A DNA stretch of 64,000 bases from NCBI RefSeq assembly GCF_000209165.1, contig NC_009048.1, forward strand, positions 558,001 through 622,000, given 5' to 3'. Within the stretch, counting starts at the first letter, position 1, and each line of letters starts with the position of its first letter. Below the pieces are notes generated by a model. It saw only the letters and a list, made by a program, of their open reading frames with translations, searched no databases and was not told where the DNA came from. Shown piece after piece: positions 1 to 9,875 of this stretch. Made by a program: the position numbers and the translations under genes. The DNA is from Scheffersomyces stipitis CBS 6054 (lineage: Eukaryota > Ascomycota > Pichiomycetes > Serinales > Debaryomycetaceae).

Positions 1-516
1 CGTGACAAAAAGAGGGGGGCTATATGCCTGAATATGAAAATGAATCAGGATGGACGTTGGGGACACAAAATCAGCATGCAGAGGAGAAAACTGCAAAATG
101 ATCCACAAACTCAATCTGCAAAATGGTCGAAGAAAAAATGTCTGCGTCGGCTCCGGGTTCCGAGCTCGAATCTCGGTAGTTCGGAACGGTCTTCAACATC
201 TCCGACTGAAAGATAATGATACTTTTTTTTCCTCGGACTATTTCTTATGTCAAACAATTATTTTCTGCTCTGACTCACAATTTCTAGAGAATATTCCTTT
301 ACGAATTTTGTGTGTAAGGTGATCGGCTGTTTCTTTGACACCACGATACATGCATCTGTCCGGAGTCGCTGGCCGTTGCCGAAGAAATACTAACTTTTGA
401 CATTGCATAAATATAGTCCATTCCCAAGCTTTTTGTGCTAAGACTTTTTAGCTGATATTAATTTTGTGGATAATTTGGTCTTTCCAAATATTGCAATCGA
501 AACGGAGTATGAGAAC
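1..516. other. Intergenic, 5' region of the Qdr-type transporter gene
   Basis: No gene is recognisable here. Two short overlapping plus-strand reading frames lack family resemblance. A GAATATTC sequence (GAA-nn-TTC, heat-shock-element half-site spacing) lies near 288-295 and a TACTAAC at 388-394, but no convincing 5' splice site accompanies the latter. A T-arm-like stem-loop around 167-183 (5-bp stem, 7-nt loop) has no matching acceptor stem, so it is not called a tRNA. Presumably it holds the promoter of the transporter. Confidence 0.6.
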
Positions 517-2127
517 ATGGCAGACACATCTAATATGAATAGTATCGAACAGGATACAGATATAGTAGACGACATCCAGATCTTGGAGAAGGAGAAAACT
601 AGAGACAAAGATGATTTGTTTAACCCAGTTGAGTCAAGGCAGACTGAACGGGAAATACACGAACCTGAGTTCTCCATTTTTGGGCCCCACGAAAGAATGG
701 TTTTGATCCTTATCTTGTCGTTGGTCGGCTTTTGGAGTACAGCATCTTCGCCCATATACTTTCCAGCCTTGCCTACTCTAACTGCGTATTTCCATACTAC
801 ACCTTCAGTCATGAACTTGTCAGTTGTGGCTTACTTGGTTTTCCAAGGGATTGCACCCACAGTTTCTTCAAACTTGGCCGATAACTTTGGGAGAAGACCG
901 GTGATCTTGGCTTGCATCTTGATCTTCATCGCTGCCTGTATTGCCATTTCTAGAACAAATGTCTATTGGCTCTTGGCAGTGTTGAGATGTGTACAAGCAG
1001 CAGGCATAGGTCCAGTTATTGCCATCAGCTCAGGAGTAGCTGGTGATGTGTGTACTAGTGCCGATAGAGGAGGATTCGTCGGTATCGTAGCTGGAATACA
1101 ATTGCTTGGAAATGGTATGGGTGGAATGGTAGGAGCAGCTCTTATAAACCAATTCAACAGTTGGAGAGCCATCTTTATTTTCTTAGCTATTGGAGCAGGA
1201 GCTACTCTAATCTTTTCATTTTTCTTTCTTCCAGAAACGTCAAGAAGAATAGTAGGAAACGGTTCTATTGTTCCCAAACACTTTATCTCGAAGTCAGCGC
1301 TCATCTACTTACCCCATTTCAAGAAAAGAATAAATAATGATACGACTACTCTTGAACCTCCTACGTCTTTCGACTTCCTTAGTCCCTTCAAGATCTTTTT
1401 CAAAAAGACGGTTTTTCTTACTTTACTTCCTGGAGGATTACACTTCGCAGCATGGACAGTAACTTTGACTTGCATTTCTACTTACTTAGAACAGGAACCT
1501 TACAATTACACCGTCTTGCAAGTTGGTTTTGTATACCTACCACAAGGTTTATCCTGTCTTGTGGCTTCTATTTTAATTGGACGAACATTGAACTGGTACT
1601 ATCGCTACAGTTTGAAGAAATACAACGACAAGTACCAGGATGCATTATTGAAGCCTCGATTCAACATTTTCCGTGCCAGAATGACCGTGTGTATTGTTCC
1701 GGCCGTTCTCATGATTATAGGGCTTGTAATCTTTGGTTGGTGTCTACATTATCATCAGCATATTGCCTCTATAATTGTATCCTCCATTCTTATTGCAATG
1801 TCGTCGTCGTCCTTTATTGCTGCGATGACAACAATGCTTGTCGACATGCATCCCAACAATGGCAGTGCCTCAACAAGTTGTTTGAATCTCATGCGTTGCT
1901 TGCAAGCAGCATTATTTTCAGGTGTTCTCGAAAACATGATAGCTTCCATGGGATTGGGAGGCACTTTCACTCTTTTGGCTGGCCTTTGCATTGTGCTTGA
2001 CCTTTGTTTGGTCTACGTTGTCATTTCTGTCTCCAAGAACCTCAGAGAAACTTCTGCGCTCACTACACCAGTTGAATCTGACAACGAAGTGGACGAGGTA
2101 CCGGAGCAGAAGTCACTTCAGCCATAG
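517..2127 (+). CDS. MFS multidrug/H+ antiporter, DHA1 family, Qdr/Aqr1-like
   Basis: Predicted plasma-membrane drug:H+ antiporter of about 536 residues. The sequence shows a hydrophilic acidic N-terminus of about 70 residues, then about 12 hydrophobic segments split by a central cytosolic loop. The MFS motif-A sequence LADNFGRRPV follows the second segment, and a DHA1-type stretch ending in LPETSR closes the first half. This resembles the yeast Qdr1/2/3-Aqr1-Dtr1 group, known for export of azoles, weak acids and other toxic compounds; the exact member and substrates cannot be told from sequence. The start is the first in-frame ATG. The frame is open for another 17 codons upstream, but only from a GTG. 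It converges with YDJ1 across an unusually long gap. Confidence 0.85.
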   Translation: MADTSNMNSIEQDTDIVDDIQILEKEKTRDKDDLFNPVESRQTEREIHEPEFSIFGPHERMVLILILSLVGFWSTASSPIYFPALPTLTAYFHTTPSVMNLSVVAYLVFQGIAPTVSSNLADNFGRRPVILACILIFIAACIAISRTNVYWLLAVLRCVQAAGIGPVIAISSGVAGDVCTSADRGGFVGIVAGIQLLGNGMGGMVGAALINQFNSWRAIFIFLAIGAGATLIFSFFFLPETSRRIVGNGSIVPKHFISKSALIYLPHFKKRINNDTTTLEPPTSFDFLSPFKIFFKKTVFLTLLPGGLHFAAWTVTLTCISTYLEQEPYNYTVLQVGFVYLPQGLSCLVASILIGRTLNWYYRYSLKKYNDKYQDALLKPRFNIFRARMTVCIVPAVLMIIGLVIFGWCLHYHQHIASIIVSSILIAMSSSSFIAAMTTMLVDMHPNNGSASTSCLNLMRCLQAALFSGVLENMIASMGLGGTFTLLAGLCIVLDLCLVYVVISVSKNLRETSALTTPVESDNEVDEVPEQKSLQP

Positions 2128-3289
2128 TAGCCATAGTACGGCCCACTTAGAATCTACATTTACGTTAATTAATTTTGCATCTTTACTCGTTGATCGTTTT
2201 CAGTTCTTGCTCTTTCGGTTTTACCAGCATTCGTTTTATCCCCAGCCCATCGTCGGACCACCGGCAGACCCTTAATTGTGTTTCAATTAGTCAGCATATC
2301 TATATAGAAATAGACGTTTCAAATTTATCAATACGAGTTTTTTGTCATGTATCTCGGACCAAAGCTAGTCCGTATTGTGCTGCGGCGCCAATTTAGACTA
2401 AGCAGACGAAGGAGCATGAAGGGGGATTCGGAGTTGGACCCACTCCGGCTCCGAAGTCTACCCCAGATATCGCAGAAATGTCTGATATTTGTTTGTTTGC
2501 AAGTTAGCCTTCCCGGCCTCTGTATGTTTCATGTCTGAAAGCTGTGCTCGGACCTTTGGCAAGTCCGTCGGCAATAAAACCTCTTTAATCCAGGTACGGA
2601 GTAACCGACAAAAAATCGACTTATCGGCTATAATTCCCTGCACGATATACGTACCTGAAAAAGGAAGACGAGGTATGAAGCTTGCCTTGCTCTATGGAAG
2701 TTTCGTGTGTTGTTTCTCGTCCGGGGAGGTTGCAATCCCAAACTCGGAAGTTGTTCCGAATTTCCAGTGGATCAACCGAAAAACCAGTTCAAGCGCTAAT
2801 CGCATAGCGCAATTTAAGCGCAATTTTTTTGGCACCACGATACCGCTAAATCAGAGGAGGAGTTCATCTGATGATGGCGATGGCCCAACTGGTCACCTGT
2901 CACTTATCCGGAGGTGGAATTCGTATACGGAACTGGCCAGTCTAGACCCGTTCTATTAATCCGGAACTGCTATTAATAAAACTCTCGCTAGCGAACCATA
3001 CAGATACACAACAGACCGCAGAAGAGACACTTCACTAGACAATCTTGAAGACAAGTAAAAACACAAATCCAAAATTACAATTGGTAAAGCGATCTTACCA
3101 AACATGAAAACCAAACCACACTATTCTTATTGGTTTATACATATACTATACAGAAGAAGTTAACATAATCTAAGAAGAACCTTGTACATGCGATAAGAAA
3201 TTTAGCAAAGAATTGATATATAGATATATGTATAAATACCCGAGTTCGTGTAGACACACTCCATCTTTCGATTAACCACTACGCTACGC
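2128..3289. other. Long gap between two convergent genes with many inverted repeats
   Basis: This 1.16-kb gap separates the 3' ends of the transporter and YDJ1, so no promoter is expected. Between about 2350 and 2830 it is GC-richer than other gaps and holds five perfect short inverted repeats: CGGAC/GTCCG (2355-2372), TTCGGAG/CTCCGAA (2427-2455), CGGAC/GTCCG (2549-2567), CGGAA/TTCCG (2745-2758) and GCGCTA/TAGCGC (2793-2810). A run of seven T follows at 2824-2830. An ATG-started frame of 142 codons (2531-2959, plus) crosses it but resembles no family I know. It may be an unannotated structured RNA, a decayed gene, or neither. Confidence 0.4.
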
Positions 3290-4504
3290 TTATTGAGAAG
3301 CACATTGCACACCGGCACCGCCCTGGCCTCCTTCTTCTTCGTCCGAGTCGTAGGTATCACGTCTGTTGTTGCTGTGCTTGTAAGGATCGACATCGACGAT
3401 TTCCACATCGTCTACTTCGGCTCCCTTTGGAATAGATACCTTGGTTCTGGCTGGCAATACGGATTCCAAGGTCTTCAAGTTTTCCTCGGATGTGAAGTTC
3501 TTGGCTGGGAACTTGATGTTGAACTTGATGAACAAGTTGCCTCTGCCTCCTTGTCTATACACTGGCATACCTTGGTTTTCGACAACCTTGACTAAGCCTG
3601 GAGAAATAACATCACCTGGGATGATATCGATTTTGATGTAATCGCCCGAGACGTGCTTGAAGGCGATTTCACCACCAGCAAGAGCAGTCAACAAGTCGAC
3701 CTCGGCTTCGTAGTATAAGTCATTACCCTTTCTGGTGTACTTGTCGTGCTGCTTTTCGTCTACAACAAAAACAACATCACCAGGTGTAATACCTGGTTCT
3801 TGGTCACCTTCTCCAGAGAAGACGACTCTTTGGCCATCCTTCATACCTGGATCAATGTGGACTTGCAAGATCTTACGTTCGGCTTGAGTCTTCTTACCCT
3901 TACAAGCGGTACAACGGTCCTTAGGATCGCAAATATCACCAGTACCTTGACACTGGTCACAGACAGTCTGGAATCTCTGAATCATTGGACCCATCTGTCT
4001 GGTGACAAACTTCATACCAGATCCGTTACAGCCACTACATTTCTTGATCTTACCCTCTTTACCACCGAGACCGTTACAGGTCTTACACAAAATGGTCTTG
4101 TTCAATGCCAACTTGGCGGTTCTTCCCTTGTAGAGCTCTTCCAATGTGCACGAGATCAGGTGCTTGATATCCTTACCTCTGGAAGGACGTTGAGGACCAC
4201 CTCCCATTCCACCGAATCCACCACCAAAGAACTGAGAAAAGATGTCTTCAGCTCCCATTCCACCAGGACCACCTTGTCCCAGCAATCCTTCTTCACCATA
4301 CGAATCGTAGATCTCTCTTTTCTGGTCGTCAGAGAGAATCTCGTAAGCGTGCGAAATTTCCTTGAATTTTTCAGCTGCTTCAGGCGAAGGGTTCTTATCA
4401 GGATGGTATTTAAGAGCAGCCTTTCTGTAGGCCTTCTTCATCTCGGAGTCGGAGGCCAGGGGCGACACGCCCAAGACGTCGTAGAACTTTGTTTCCTTAA
4501 CCAT
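3290..4504 (-). CDS. YDJ1: Type I Hsp40 (DnaJ) co-chaperone Ydj1
   Basis: Cytosolic/ER-associated J-protein that stimulates the Hsp70 ATPase and delivers substrates. The 404 residues show the full class I layout: J-domain 1-70 with HPD at 34-36, a Gly/Phe-rich linker at about 75-105, four CxxCxGxG-type zinc-binding repeats at about 143-207 (the fourth degenerate as CxxCxGK), substrate-binding C-terminal domains, and a terminal CASQ CaaX box. The CaaX box predicts farnesylation, and CASQ is also the C-terminus of Saccharomyces Ydj1. Length is close to the family norm (about 409). The promoter carries heat-shock-element-like half-sites just upstream. Identification is secure. Confidence 0.97.
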   Translation of the reverse strand: MVKETKFYDVLGVSPLASDSEMKKAYRKAALKYHPDKNPSPEAAEKFKEISHAYEILSDDQKREIYDSYGEEGLLGQGGPGGMGAEDIFSQFFGGGFGGMGGGPQRPSRGKDIKHLISCTLEELYKGRTAKLALNKTILCKTCNGLGGKEGKIKKCSGCNGSGMKFVTRQMGPMIQRFQTVCDQCQGTGDICDPKDRCTACKGKKTQAERKILQVHIDPGMKDGQRVVFSGEGDQEPGITPGDVVFVVDEKQHDKYTRKGNDLYYEAEVDLLTALAGGEIAFKHVSGDYIKIDIIPGDVISPGLVKVVENQGMPVYRQGGRGNLFIKFNIKFPAKNFTSEENLKTLESVLPARTKVSIPKGAEVDDVEIVDVDPYKHSNNRRDTYDSDEEEGGQGGAGVQCASQ

Positions 4505-5271
4505 GGTTGCTTACAAAGAAAGAAGAGTGTAATAAATTATTGACTAATTTGAATAAATTTAATGTTGGAAAATTCGTGGTGCGAATTCTTGAAAATCTCA
4601 GCTTTATCGAAATTCACTGATATCACTGCTGTGGACGCGTTTAGCTTTGCTTTAGTCTCAAAATCTGTAGATACGTTCTAAGTAAAGTAGAGACTATACT
4701 GACGTCTTTTCTATTCAAATAAATCCAAGCTGGTGGTAGATTTCTCTTTGCCTCTTTCTTACAAATGCCATCTTCTTTGGGATTTCCAAACGTTCTGTGG
4801 AATTCTGCGAGAAATTTTTTTGTGGGTGTGTGCAGGTATGAACGTGATATACATGTATGCAGGAGATATATAGAGATCTAATAGAAGATTATCGAAAGAG
4901 GAAGCGATTGAAATGGTGACTTTCCCGTGAATATGGTCAAAATTCATGCAGTATATGGAGGTATGTGGTGAGGTTATCCATGTTTATTTATGTTCAAATC
5001 GGATTTTTGTAGCTTATTGTATTTGCATTATCTCTGTATAGCCAACTATTTGACTGCGAAAAATCGATGCGTTTGTTATCTCCTAAATATTTTACCATAC
5101 TAATTTCTCACTTTTACTCATATTACCATTCTAATTCTAGTTCGACTTAGTCCAGGCTGTGCTTCTACTTTTCCAGAGGTCAGATTGTATTCTTCTCTTA
5201 CATTTCTATTTCATTTACTTGCATTTTTCACTCTCAGAAATTCATTCATGTAGCAATCGCATACTATTCTA
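4505..5271. other. Intergenic: YDJ1 promoter and SRV2 3' flank
   Basis: No gene is seen; short frames here have no family resemblance. The part nearest YDJ1 contains GAAAATTC (4568-4575) and TTCTTGAA (4586-4593). Both match heat-shock-factor half-site pairs (GAA-nn-TTC and TTC-nn-GAA), in keeping with the known Hsf1 control of YDJ1. Confidence 0.5.
4568..4593. promoter_or_regulatory. Heat-shock-element-like sites of YDJ1
   Basis: GAAAATTC and TTCTTGAA lie 64-90 bp upstream of the YDJ1 ATG. Each is a correctly spaced pair of inverted nGAAn units, but they are not in register with each other, so this is a gapped or weak HSE rather than a perfect three-unit element. Role is inferred from YDJ1 regulation in other yeasts. 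Confidence 0.4.
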
Positions 5272-6888
5272 TCAACCCACATGTTCAACAACATCGCTCT
5301 GCAACTTACCGTTCTTGATGGTGTGCTTGAACTGTTCGGGAACTGCCAACTCCTCGTAGTCGTCAGCGGTAGGAACATTGATGTTCAACGCAGTGGTGCT
5401 ACTGGTGAAAACCTGAGCATCAGCTTCCACTGACTCCTTGGACAAATACACACTACCTTCATCAGATTTGTCGATGCTAATAATTGCGACTACACCAACA
5501 ATCTGTAAGCCAAACTTATACGACTTAATGATATCGACACCAGAGATCAACGAGTCTACAACTATACCGGTGTTCTTGGTTTCAGAGATAGACACAGCAT
5601 TGGCTTTACCCTTGAGTTGAATAGTGATACCATCACAGTTACCAATGAATACTGACTGATGCATCTCTACGTCAATCACAATTGGACTGCCGTCGGCGAC
5701 ATCGGCTGCAGTGTAATTCTGGATGATCCACTTTGTTCCATCGATCAACTCCTTCTGTGCTGGCTTTTTCTTGGGTGCAACAGCAGCAGACGACGATAAA
5801 CTGGATGGTTTCTTTGGCGGAGCCGGTTTTTTGGCCACTGCTGGTGCTTGGGCTCTCAAAGCAGGATTTTTGTGAGTCATTTCTGACTTGTCAACCTTCT
5901 TGAGTCCAGAAGTGATGTTTTCACCCTGGTTCAATTCAGCAAAGACGGCATTGATTCCACCAGCAGGAGCTTCCTTAGGCTTGGAATCATCAAAAAGAGA
6001 TGCTGGAGGTGGTGGTGGAGGTGGTGGTGGTGGAGGAGCCCCACCAGCTGCCCCAGGAGCAGCAGCAGAAGAAGAAGAAGAGTCTACCGATTCCAAGGCT
6101 TCTTCAAAGGAGACACCAGAAGCGTTATTCCAGGCTGGGCCAGTTGTATGGAACTCCTTAATGTAGGTCTTCAAGTCGTCAAAGATGGCCAAAAACAGCT
6201 GGACCCATTGCACGTGTTTCTGGTCTTTTTCCCTGAATTCCTTAAGAACTCTGTCCGACCAGAACTTAGCCGAGTCCTTGAATTCAGGCACAGCCGATAC
6301 CGGAGTGTCAGTAACGATCCAGCCGACTACAGAGGCACCTTCAGCGATGGTGTTCAAGTGGTTGAAATACTCGGATCTTCTGTTAGTGTCCTTCAATCCG
6401 ATGATTTCCGAGACCTTCTTGTTTATAGGAGTCAATACCTGAACGAAGTTGGAGTTGGAAAGATCGGGCTTTTTGGCTTTAGCAACGATTTCCAAGAAAC
6501 GAGTCTGTTCTGAAAAGGCAGCTTGGAGTAGCGAAGCAGCCTCTCCAACCAATGGGTCGATTTGGTTAGATTTTTCCACAAGGGGTCCAATGCTAGACTT
6601 TATGAACGCTTCAAATGCAACAACCGATTTTGGTTTAGCAACAGCAGCAGCACTTTCACCAGCAGAGGATGGTGCAACAGGAGCCTTTGGGCCCGAAATT
6701 GCACCGATTGGTCCTGAGGCAGTGGAATTGGTAGATCCCGAGCTGATGGCTCTTTCTCCAGCATTCTTCTGAGCCTCAGTCTGGAAAATCGAGATATCTT
6801 CAAGACGCGACGTAGCAGCTTCCAAACGCTTGAGGATTGTGATGATGTTGTAGCCCTGGAGGTTGAACTGGTTCTCTTCTGACGACAT
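5272..6888 (-). CDS. SRV2: Adenylyl cyclase-associated protein (CAP/Srv2)
   Basis: Bifunctional protein that couples Ras/adenylyl cyclase to cAMP signalling and recycles cofilin-bound actin monomers. In the 538 residues the N-terminus carries the cyclase-binding heptad RLEAATSRLED (about 21-31). A helical folded domain follows at about 95-270, then a run of 11 consecutive prolines near 290 (a profilin/SH3 ligand), a second Pro/Lys-rich region with WH2-like sequence (about 340-375), and the beta-helical CARP actin-binding domain to the end. Length matches Saccharomyces Srv2 (about 526). It diverges from ARP5 over a 535-bp promoter containing mirrored TAGTGAG motifs. Confidence 0.95.
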   Translation of the reverse strand: MSSEENQFNLQGYNIITILKRLEAATSRLEDISIFQTEAQKNAGERAISSGSTNSTASGPIGAISGPKAPVAPSSAGESAAAVAKPKSVVAFEAFIKSSIGPLVEKSNQIDPLVGEAASLLQAAFSEQTRFLEIVAKAKKPDLSNSNFVQVLTPINKKVSEIIGLKDTNRRSEYFNHLNTIAEGASVVGWIVTDTPVSAVPEFKDSAKFWSDRVLKEFREKDQKHVQWVQLFLAIFDDLKTYIKEFHTTGPAWNNASGVSFEEALESVDSSSSSAAAPGAAGGAPPPPPPPPPPPASLFDDSKPKEAPAGGINAVFAELNQGENITSGLKKVDKSEMTHKNPALRAQAPAVAKKPAPPKKPSSLSSSAAVAPKKKPAQKELIDGTKWIIQNYTAADVADGSPIVIDVEMHQSVFIGNCDGITIQLKGKANAVSISETKNTGIVVDSLISGVDIIKSYKFGLQIVGVVAIISIDKSDEGSVYLSKESVEADAQVFTSSTTALNINVPTADDYEELAVPEQFKHTIKNGKLQSDVVEHVG

Positions 6889-7423
6889 AATGGTTTAAGT
6901 GGCAATTGAGGAAGAGAAGGTGGTGTTGTGGAGTTGGAATATTATGATTTGGTTTTTGTGGAAGTGGCACAGTCCCTGGGGTGGGCAGAATTTAGTGAGA
7001 GTAAAATAGTGAGGGCGCAATTGGGTGCTTAGCGAGAATAATAGGAAGAATAAAGGAGACGAGTATTTATGGAATTGGCAGAAAATTTCTCCTCAAATGT
7101 AGAATAAAGAATGTTGACACTGAGGCAATGTTGGTGTACGAAATCTTTTTGCTAATTGTTAATAAATAGTGGAAATCATGAGTGTCAACTTCTCTTAGGG
7201 GACTTTCCTTAAATAAAATGGCCCTATCGCGTCTGAATTTCTCACTAGAATCGGTACACCCTCACTAAATCTCTCCCTATTTTCTGTCGCATATTTTCAG
7301 TAATTTCATTTTTCACAAATCTCCATATTCCCATATTTTCCACCAACCTCAATCTCAAATTCATCTGCAATTCTCGCTCTATTTTTCAATATTTTCATTG
7401 AGCTTCTACACTTTACACATCAT
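6889..7423. promoter_or_regulatory. Divergent SRV2/ARP5 promoter with mirrored TAGTGAG motifs
   Basis: The 535-bp divergent promoter contains TAGTGAG twice (6993-6999 and 7007-7013) and its exact reverse complement CTCACTA twice (7241-7247 and 7261-7267). One tandem pair therefore sits near each gene, oriented symmetrically. Flanks extend the similarity to about TTTAGTGAGRG. No factor with this site is known to me; a shared regulator of the two genes is inference. Confidence 0.45.
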
Positions 7424-9751
7424 ATGGCTCCGACAAAAGTGAAGACGGAGGAGCCCGAGCTTCCACCGCAGAAAGTGCATCTTCTCCGAGACGTGGTGCC
7501 TCCCACAGACCTCGATCCTATCTATTCCAACTACCAGACTGGGGTACCAATAGCACTTGATATTGGCTGTTCCAGCTTCAAAATTGGTCTCACGAATTCG
7601 CCGGAACCACACAACATCTTTCCATCAGTAGCTGCACGCTACCGGGACAGAAAGGCATTGAAAACTCTTACTCTTGCCGGAAAAGATGTCTACAGAGACT
7701 CACTAGTCAGATCCTCCATTAAGACACCCTTCGATGGACCCCTCGTGACCAACTGGGACTACATGGAGGTTTTACTCGACTATTCCTTGGCCCATTTGGG
7801 TGTTGTTGGCGATAATGGAAGGCTTAATAACCCTCTCATCTTGACGGAACCAGTAGGAGTACCGTTCTCACAGCGTAAGAACATGTATGAAATTCTATTT
7901 GAGGCGTACCAAGCACCCAAAGTGACATTTGGAATCGACTCATTATTTTCATTCTACGCTAACTCAACTTCATCTACAGCTAGTGGTCTTGTAATTGGCA
8001 CTGGGCACGAACTGACTCACGTCATCCCAGTTCTCCATGGTAAAGGTATTCTTTCACAAACGAAGAGAATCGACTTTGGGGGCCATCAGGCTGAGCAGTT
8101 CCTCGGAAAGTTGTTGCTGCTAAAGTATCCCTACTTCCCCTCTAAATTAAATGCTCATCATACATCCAACTTATTCCGTGATTTCTGCTACGTTCTGAAA
8201 GACTACCAGGAAGAAATAGATCATATTTTGGATATGGACAAGTTGGAAGAGGCAGATATTATAGTCCAGGCACCTGTAGAGATCAATGTAGGAACTGAAA
8301 AGAAGAAACTGGAGGAAGAATTGGCTCGTCAGGCTGCTAAACGTAGAGAACAGGGAAAGAGATTGCAAGAGCAAGCCCAACAGAAACGGTTGGAGAAATT
8401 GATCCAAAAACAAGAGGAATGGGACTATTACTCGAAGTTCAGAGAGGAATCTGAAAAGCTCAATAAGCTGGAACTACAGGCCCGTTTAGAAACTGATGGC
8501 TTTGACGATCTCGCTGACTTCAACAAATATATGTCTGGATTGGAGAAGTCGTTAAAAAAGGCACATGATCAAGACATTGGAGAAGGAGATAACCATGAGG
8601 TAGATCCAGCCAGCGCTTGGCCACTTTTAGATACACCTGATGACCAATTGACTGAAGAGCAGATCAAGGAAAAGAGAAAGCAGAGGCTCCACAAAGCCAA
8701 TTACGATGCCAGGGAGCGTTCAAAGGAGTTAAAGAGACAGCAGGAAGAAGAAAAGGCGCAATACGAACGTGAACAGCAAGAATGGAGAGAAAAGGATTTG
8801 GAAGACTGGTGTAACGTCAAGCGAATCCACTTGGCTGGCTTAATAAGTAAATACAAAGAGAGTATAAAACTTTTGGAATCTTTCAAAGATAGAAAATCTG
8901 CTGCTGCACAACAAAGAATGAAAAACATCGCCGATTTGGCGAACGATGAGAGCGGATCGACCTCCGCTGCTTCAAGAAAGAGAAGAAGAAATGCCAACTC
9001 TACTATCGACAACGACCCCAACGACACGTTTGGTGCGAATGATGACGATTGGGCAGTTTACAGAGATATCAGCAATCAGAAAATTGAAGAAGAACTAGGT
9101 GAAACCAACCAGGAAATCTTGAGTTTGGAAGAGGAGCTCTTAAAATTCGATCCTAACTTCCATCACGAAGATACATTCGCTGCTTCTCAAACATTTGACT
9201 GGAGAAATCTGGTTTTGCACAAATTCATCCATGGGCCACGTCAAAATATCACGATAGCCATGCAGGCAGAGGGCATTAACCCAGATGAAATCGACAATCA
9301 CCCCGAGATCATTCGTAAGAACCATCAGATCCATGTAAATGTAGAGAGAATACGTGTACCAGAGATTTTGTTCCAGCCTCATATCGCTGGGCTTGACCAG
9401 GCTGGTATCTCAGAGATTCTGAGCGATTTGTTGAATAGGAGCTTTGGTTCCAGTTTTTATGAAGGTGGTGACTCTCTCAACTTAATCCGAGATGTATTTG
9501 TAACAGGTGGTTTAGCCCATTTACCTAACTTTACCACCAGAGTCACCAACGATTTTACAAGTTTCTTGCCTGTTGGTGCTCCTATTCGTGTACGTACTGC
9601 CAGAGACCCTATTGGAGATTCCTGGAGAGGAATGCAGAAATGGGCATCCAGTGAAGAATGCGAAAACAGCTACATTTCTAAGGCAGATTACGAAGAGTAT
9701 GGCCCAGAGTATATCAAGGAACACGGACTTGGTAATGTTAGCTTACGGTAA
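7424..9751 (+). CDS. ARP5: Actin-related protein Arp5, INO80 complex subunit
   Basis: Nuclear actin-related protein that, with Ies6, couples INO80 ATP hydrolysis to nucleosome sliding. The 775 residues begin with an actin fold containing the phosphate-1-like loop ALDIGCSSFKIGL (about 44-56) and a second nucleotide-loop region GTGHELTHVIP (about 191-201). A very long charged, coiled-coil insertion rich in Glu, Gln, Lys and Arg (about 270-560) follows; it is typical of Arp5 and absent from actin. The C-terminal actin lobe includes VFVTGGLAHLPNF near 690. Length is close to Saccharomyces Arp5 (about 755). One CTG codon falls in the CYV-x-KDY stretch, where Ser fits well under the CTG-clade code. 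Convergent with NOP2 at 124 bp. Confidence 0.95.
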   Translation: MAPTKVKTEEPELPPQKVHLLRDVVPPTDLDPIYSNYQTGVPIALDIGCSSFKIGLTNSPEPHNIFPSVAARYRDRKALKTLTLAGKDVYRDSLVRSSIKTPFDGPLVTNWDYMEVLLDYSLAHLGVVGDNGRLNNPLILTEPVGVPFSQRKNMYEILFEAYQAPKVTFGIDSLFSFYANSTSSTASGLVIGTGHELTHVIPVLHGKGILSQTKRIDFGGHQAEQFLGKLLLLKYPYFPSKLNAHHTSNLFRDFCYVLKDYQEEIDHILDMDKLEEADIIVQAPVEINVGTEKKKLEEELARQAAKRREQGKRLQEQAQQKRLEKLIQKQEEWDYYSKFREESEKLNKLELQARLETDGFDDLADFNKYMSGLEKSLKKAHDQDIGEGDNHEVDPASAWPLLDTPDDQLTEEQIKEKRKQRLHKANYDARERSKELKRQQEEEKAQYEREQQEWREKDLEDWCNVKRIHLAGLISKYKESIKLLESFKDRKSAAAQQRMKNIADLANDESGSTSAASRKRRRNANSTIDNDPNDTFGANDDDWAVYRDISNQKIEEELGETNQEILSLEEELLKFDPNFHHEDTFAASQTFDWRNLVLHKFIHGPRQNITIAMQAEGINPDEIDNHPEIIRKNHQIHVNVERIRVPEILFQPHIAGLDQAGISEILSDLLNRSFGSSFYEGGDSLNLIRDVFVTGGLAHLPNFTTRVTNDFTSFLPVGAPIRVRTARDPIGDSWRGMQKWASSEECENSYISKADYEEYGPEYIKEHGLGNVSLR

Positions 9752-9875
9752 TTATAACCAAAAGACTACAACTATCAAAATCTATCAAATCATGTAGTAA
9801 TATACAGAAATAAAGAACTAGAGTTCCAATATGTAAAGTTAGATGCAATAATGTAGTCGTCAAGAGTGAGTCAAC

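Noticed and set aside
156..190. T-arm-like sequence (CCGAG-CTCGAAT-CTCGG) suggesting a tRNA
   Set aside because: No matching 7-bp acceptor stem, D-arm or A box upstream on either strand, and the T-loop lacks the conserved first T.
388..415. TACTAAC followed by AG upstream of the Qdr-type transporter
   Set aside because: No credible donor upstream (best is GTAAGG near 315), and the transporter already has a complete N-terminus.
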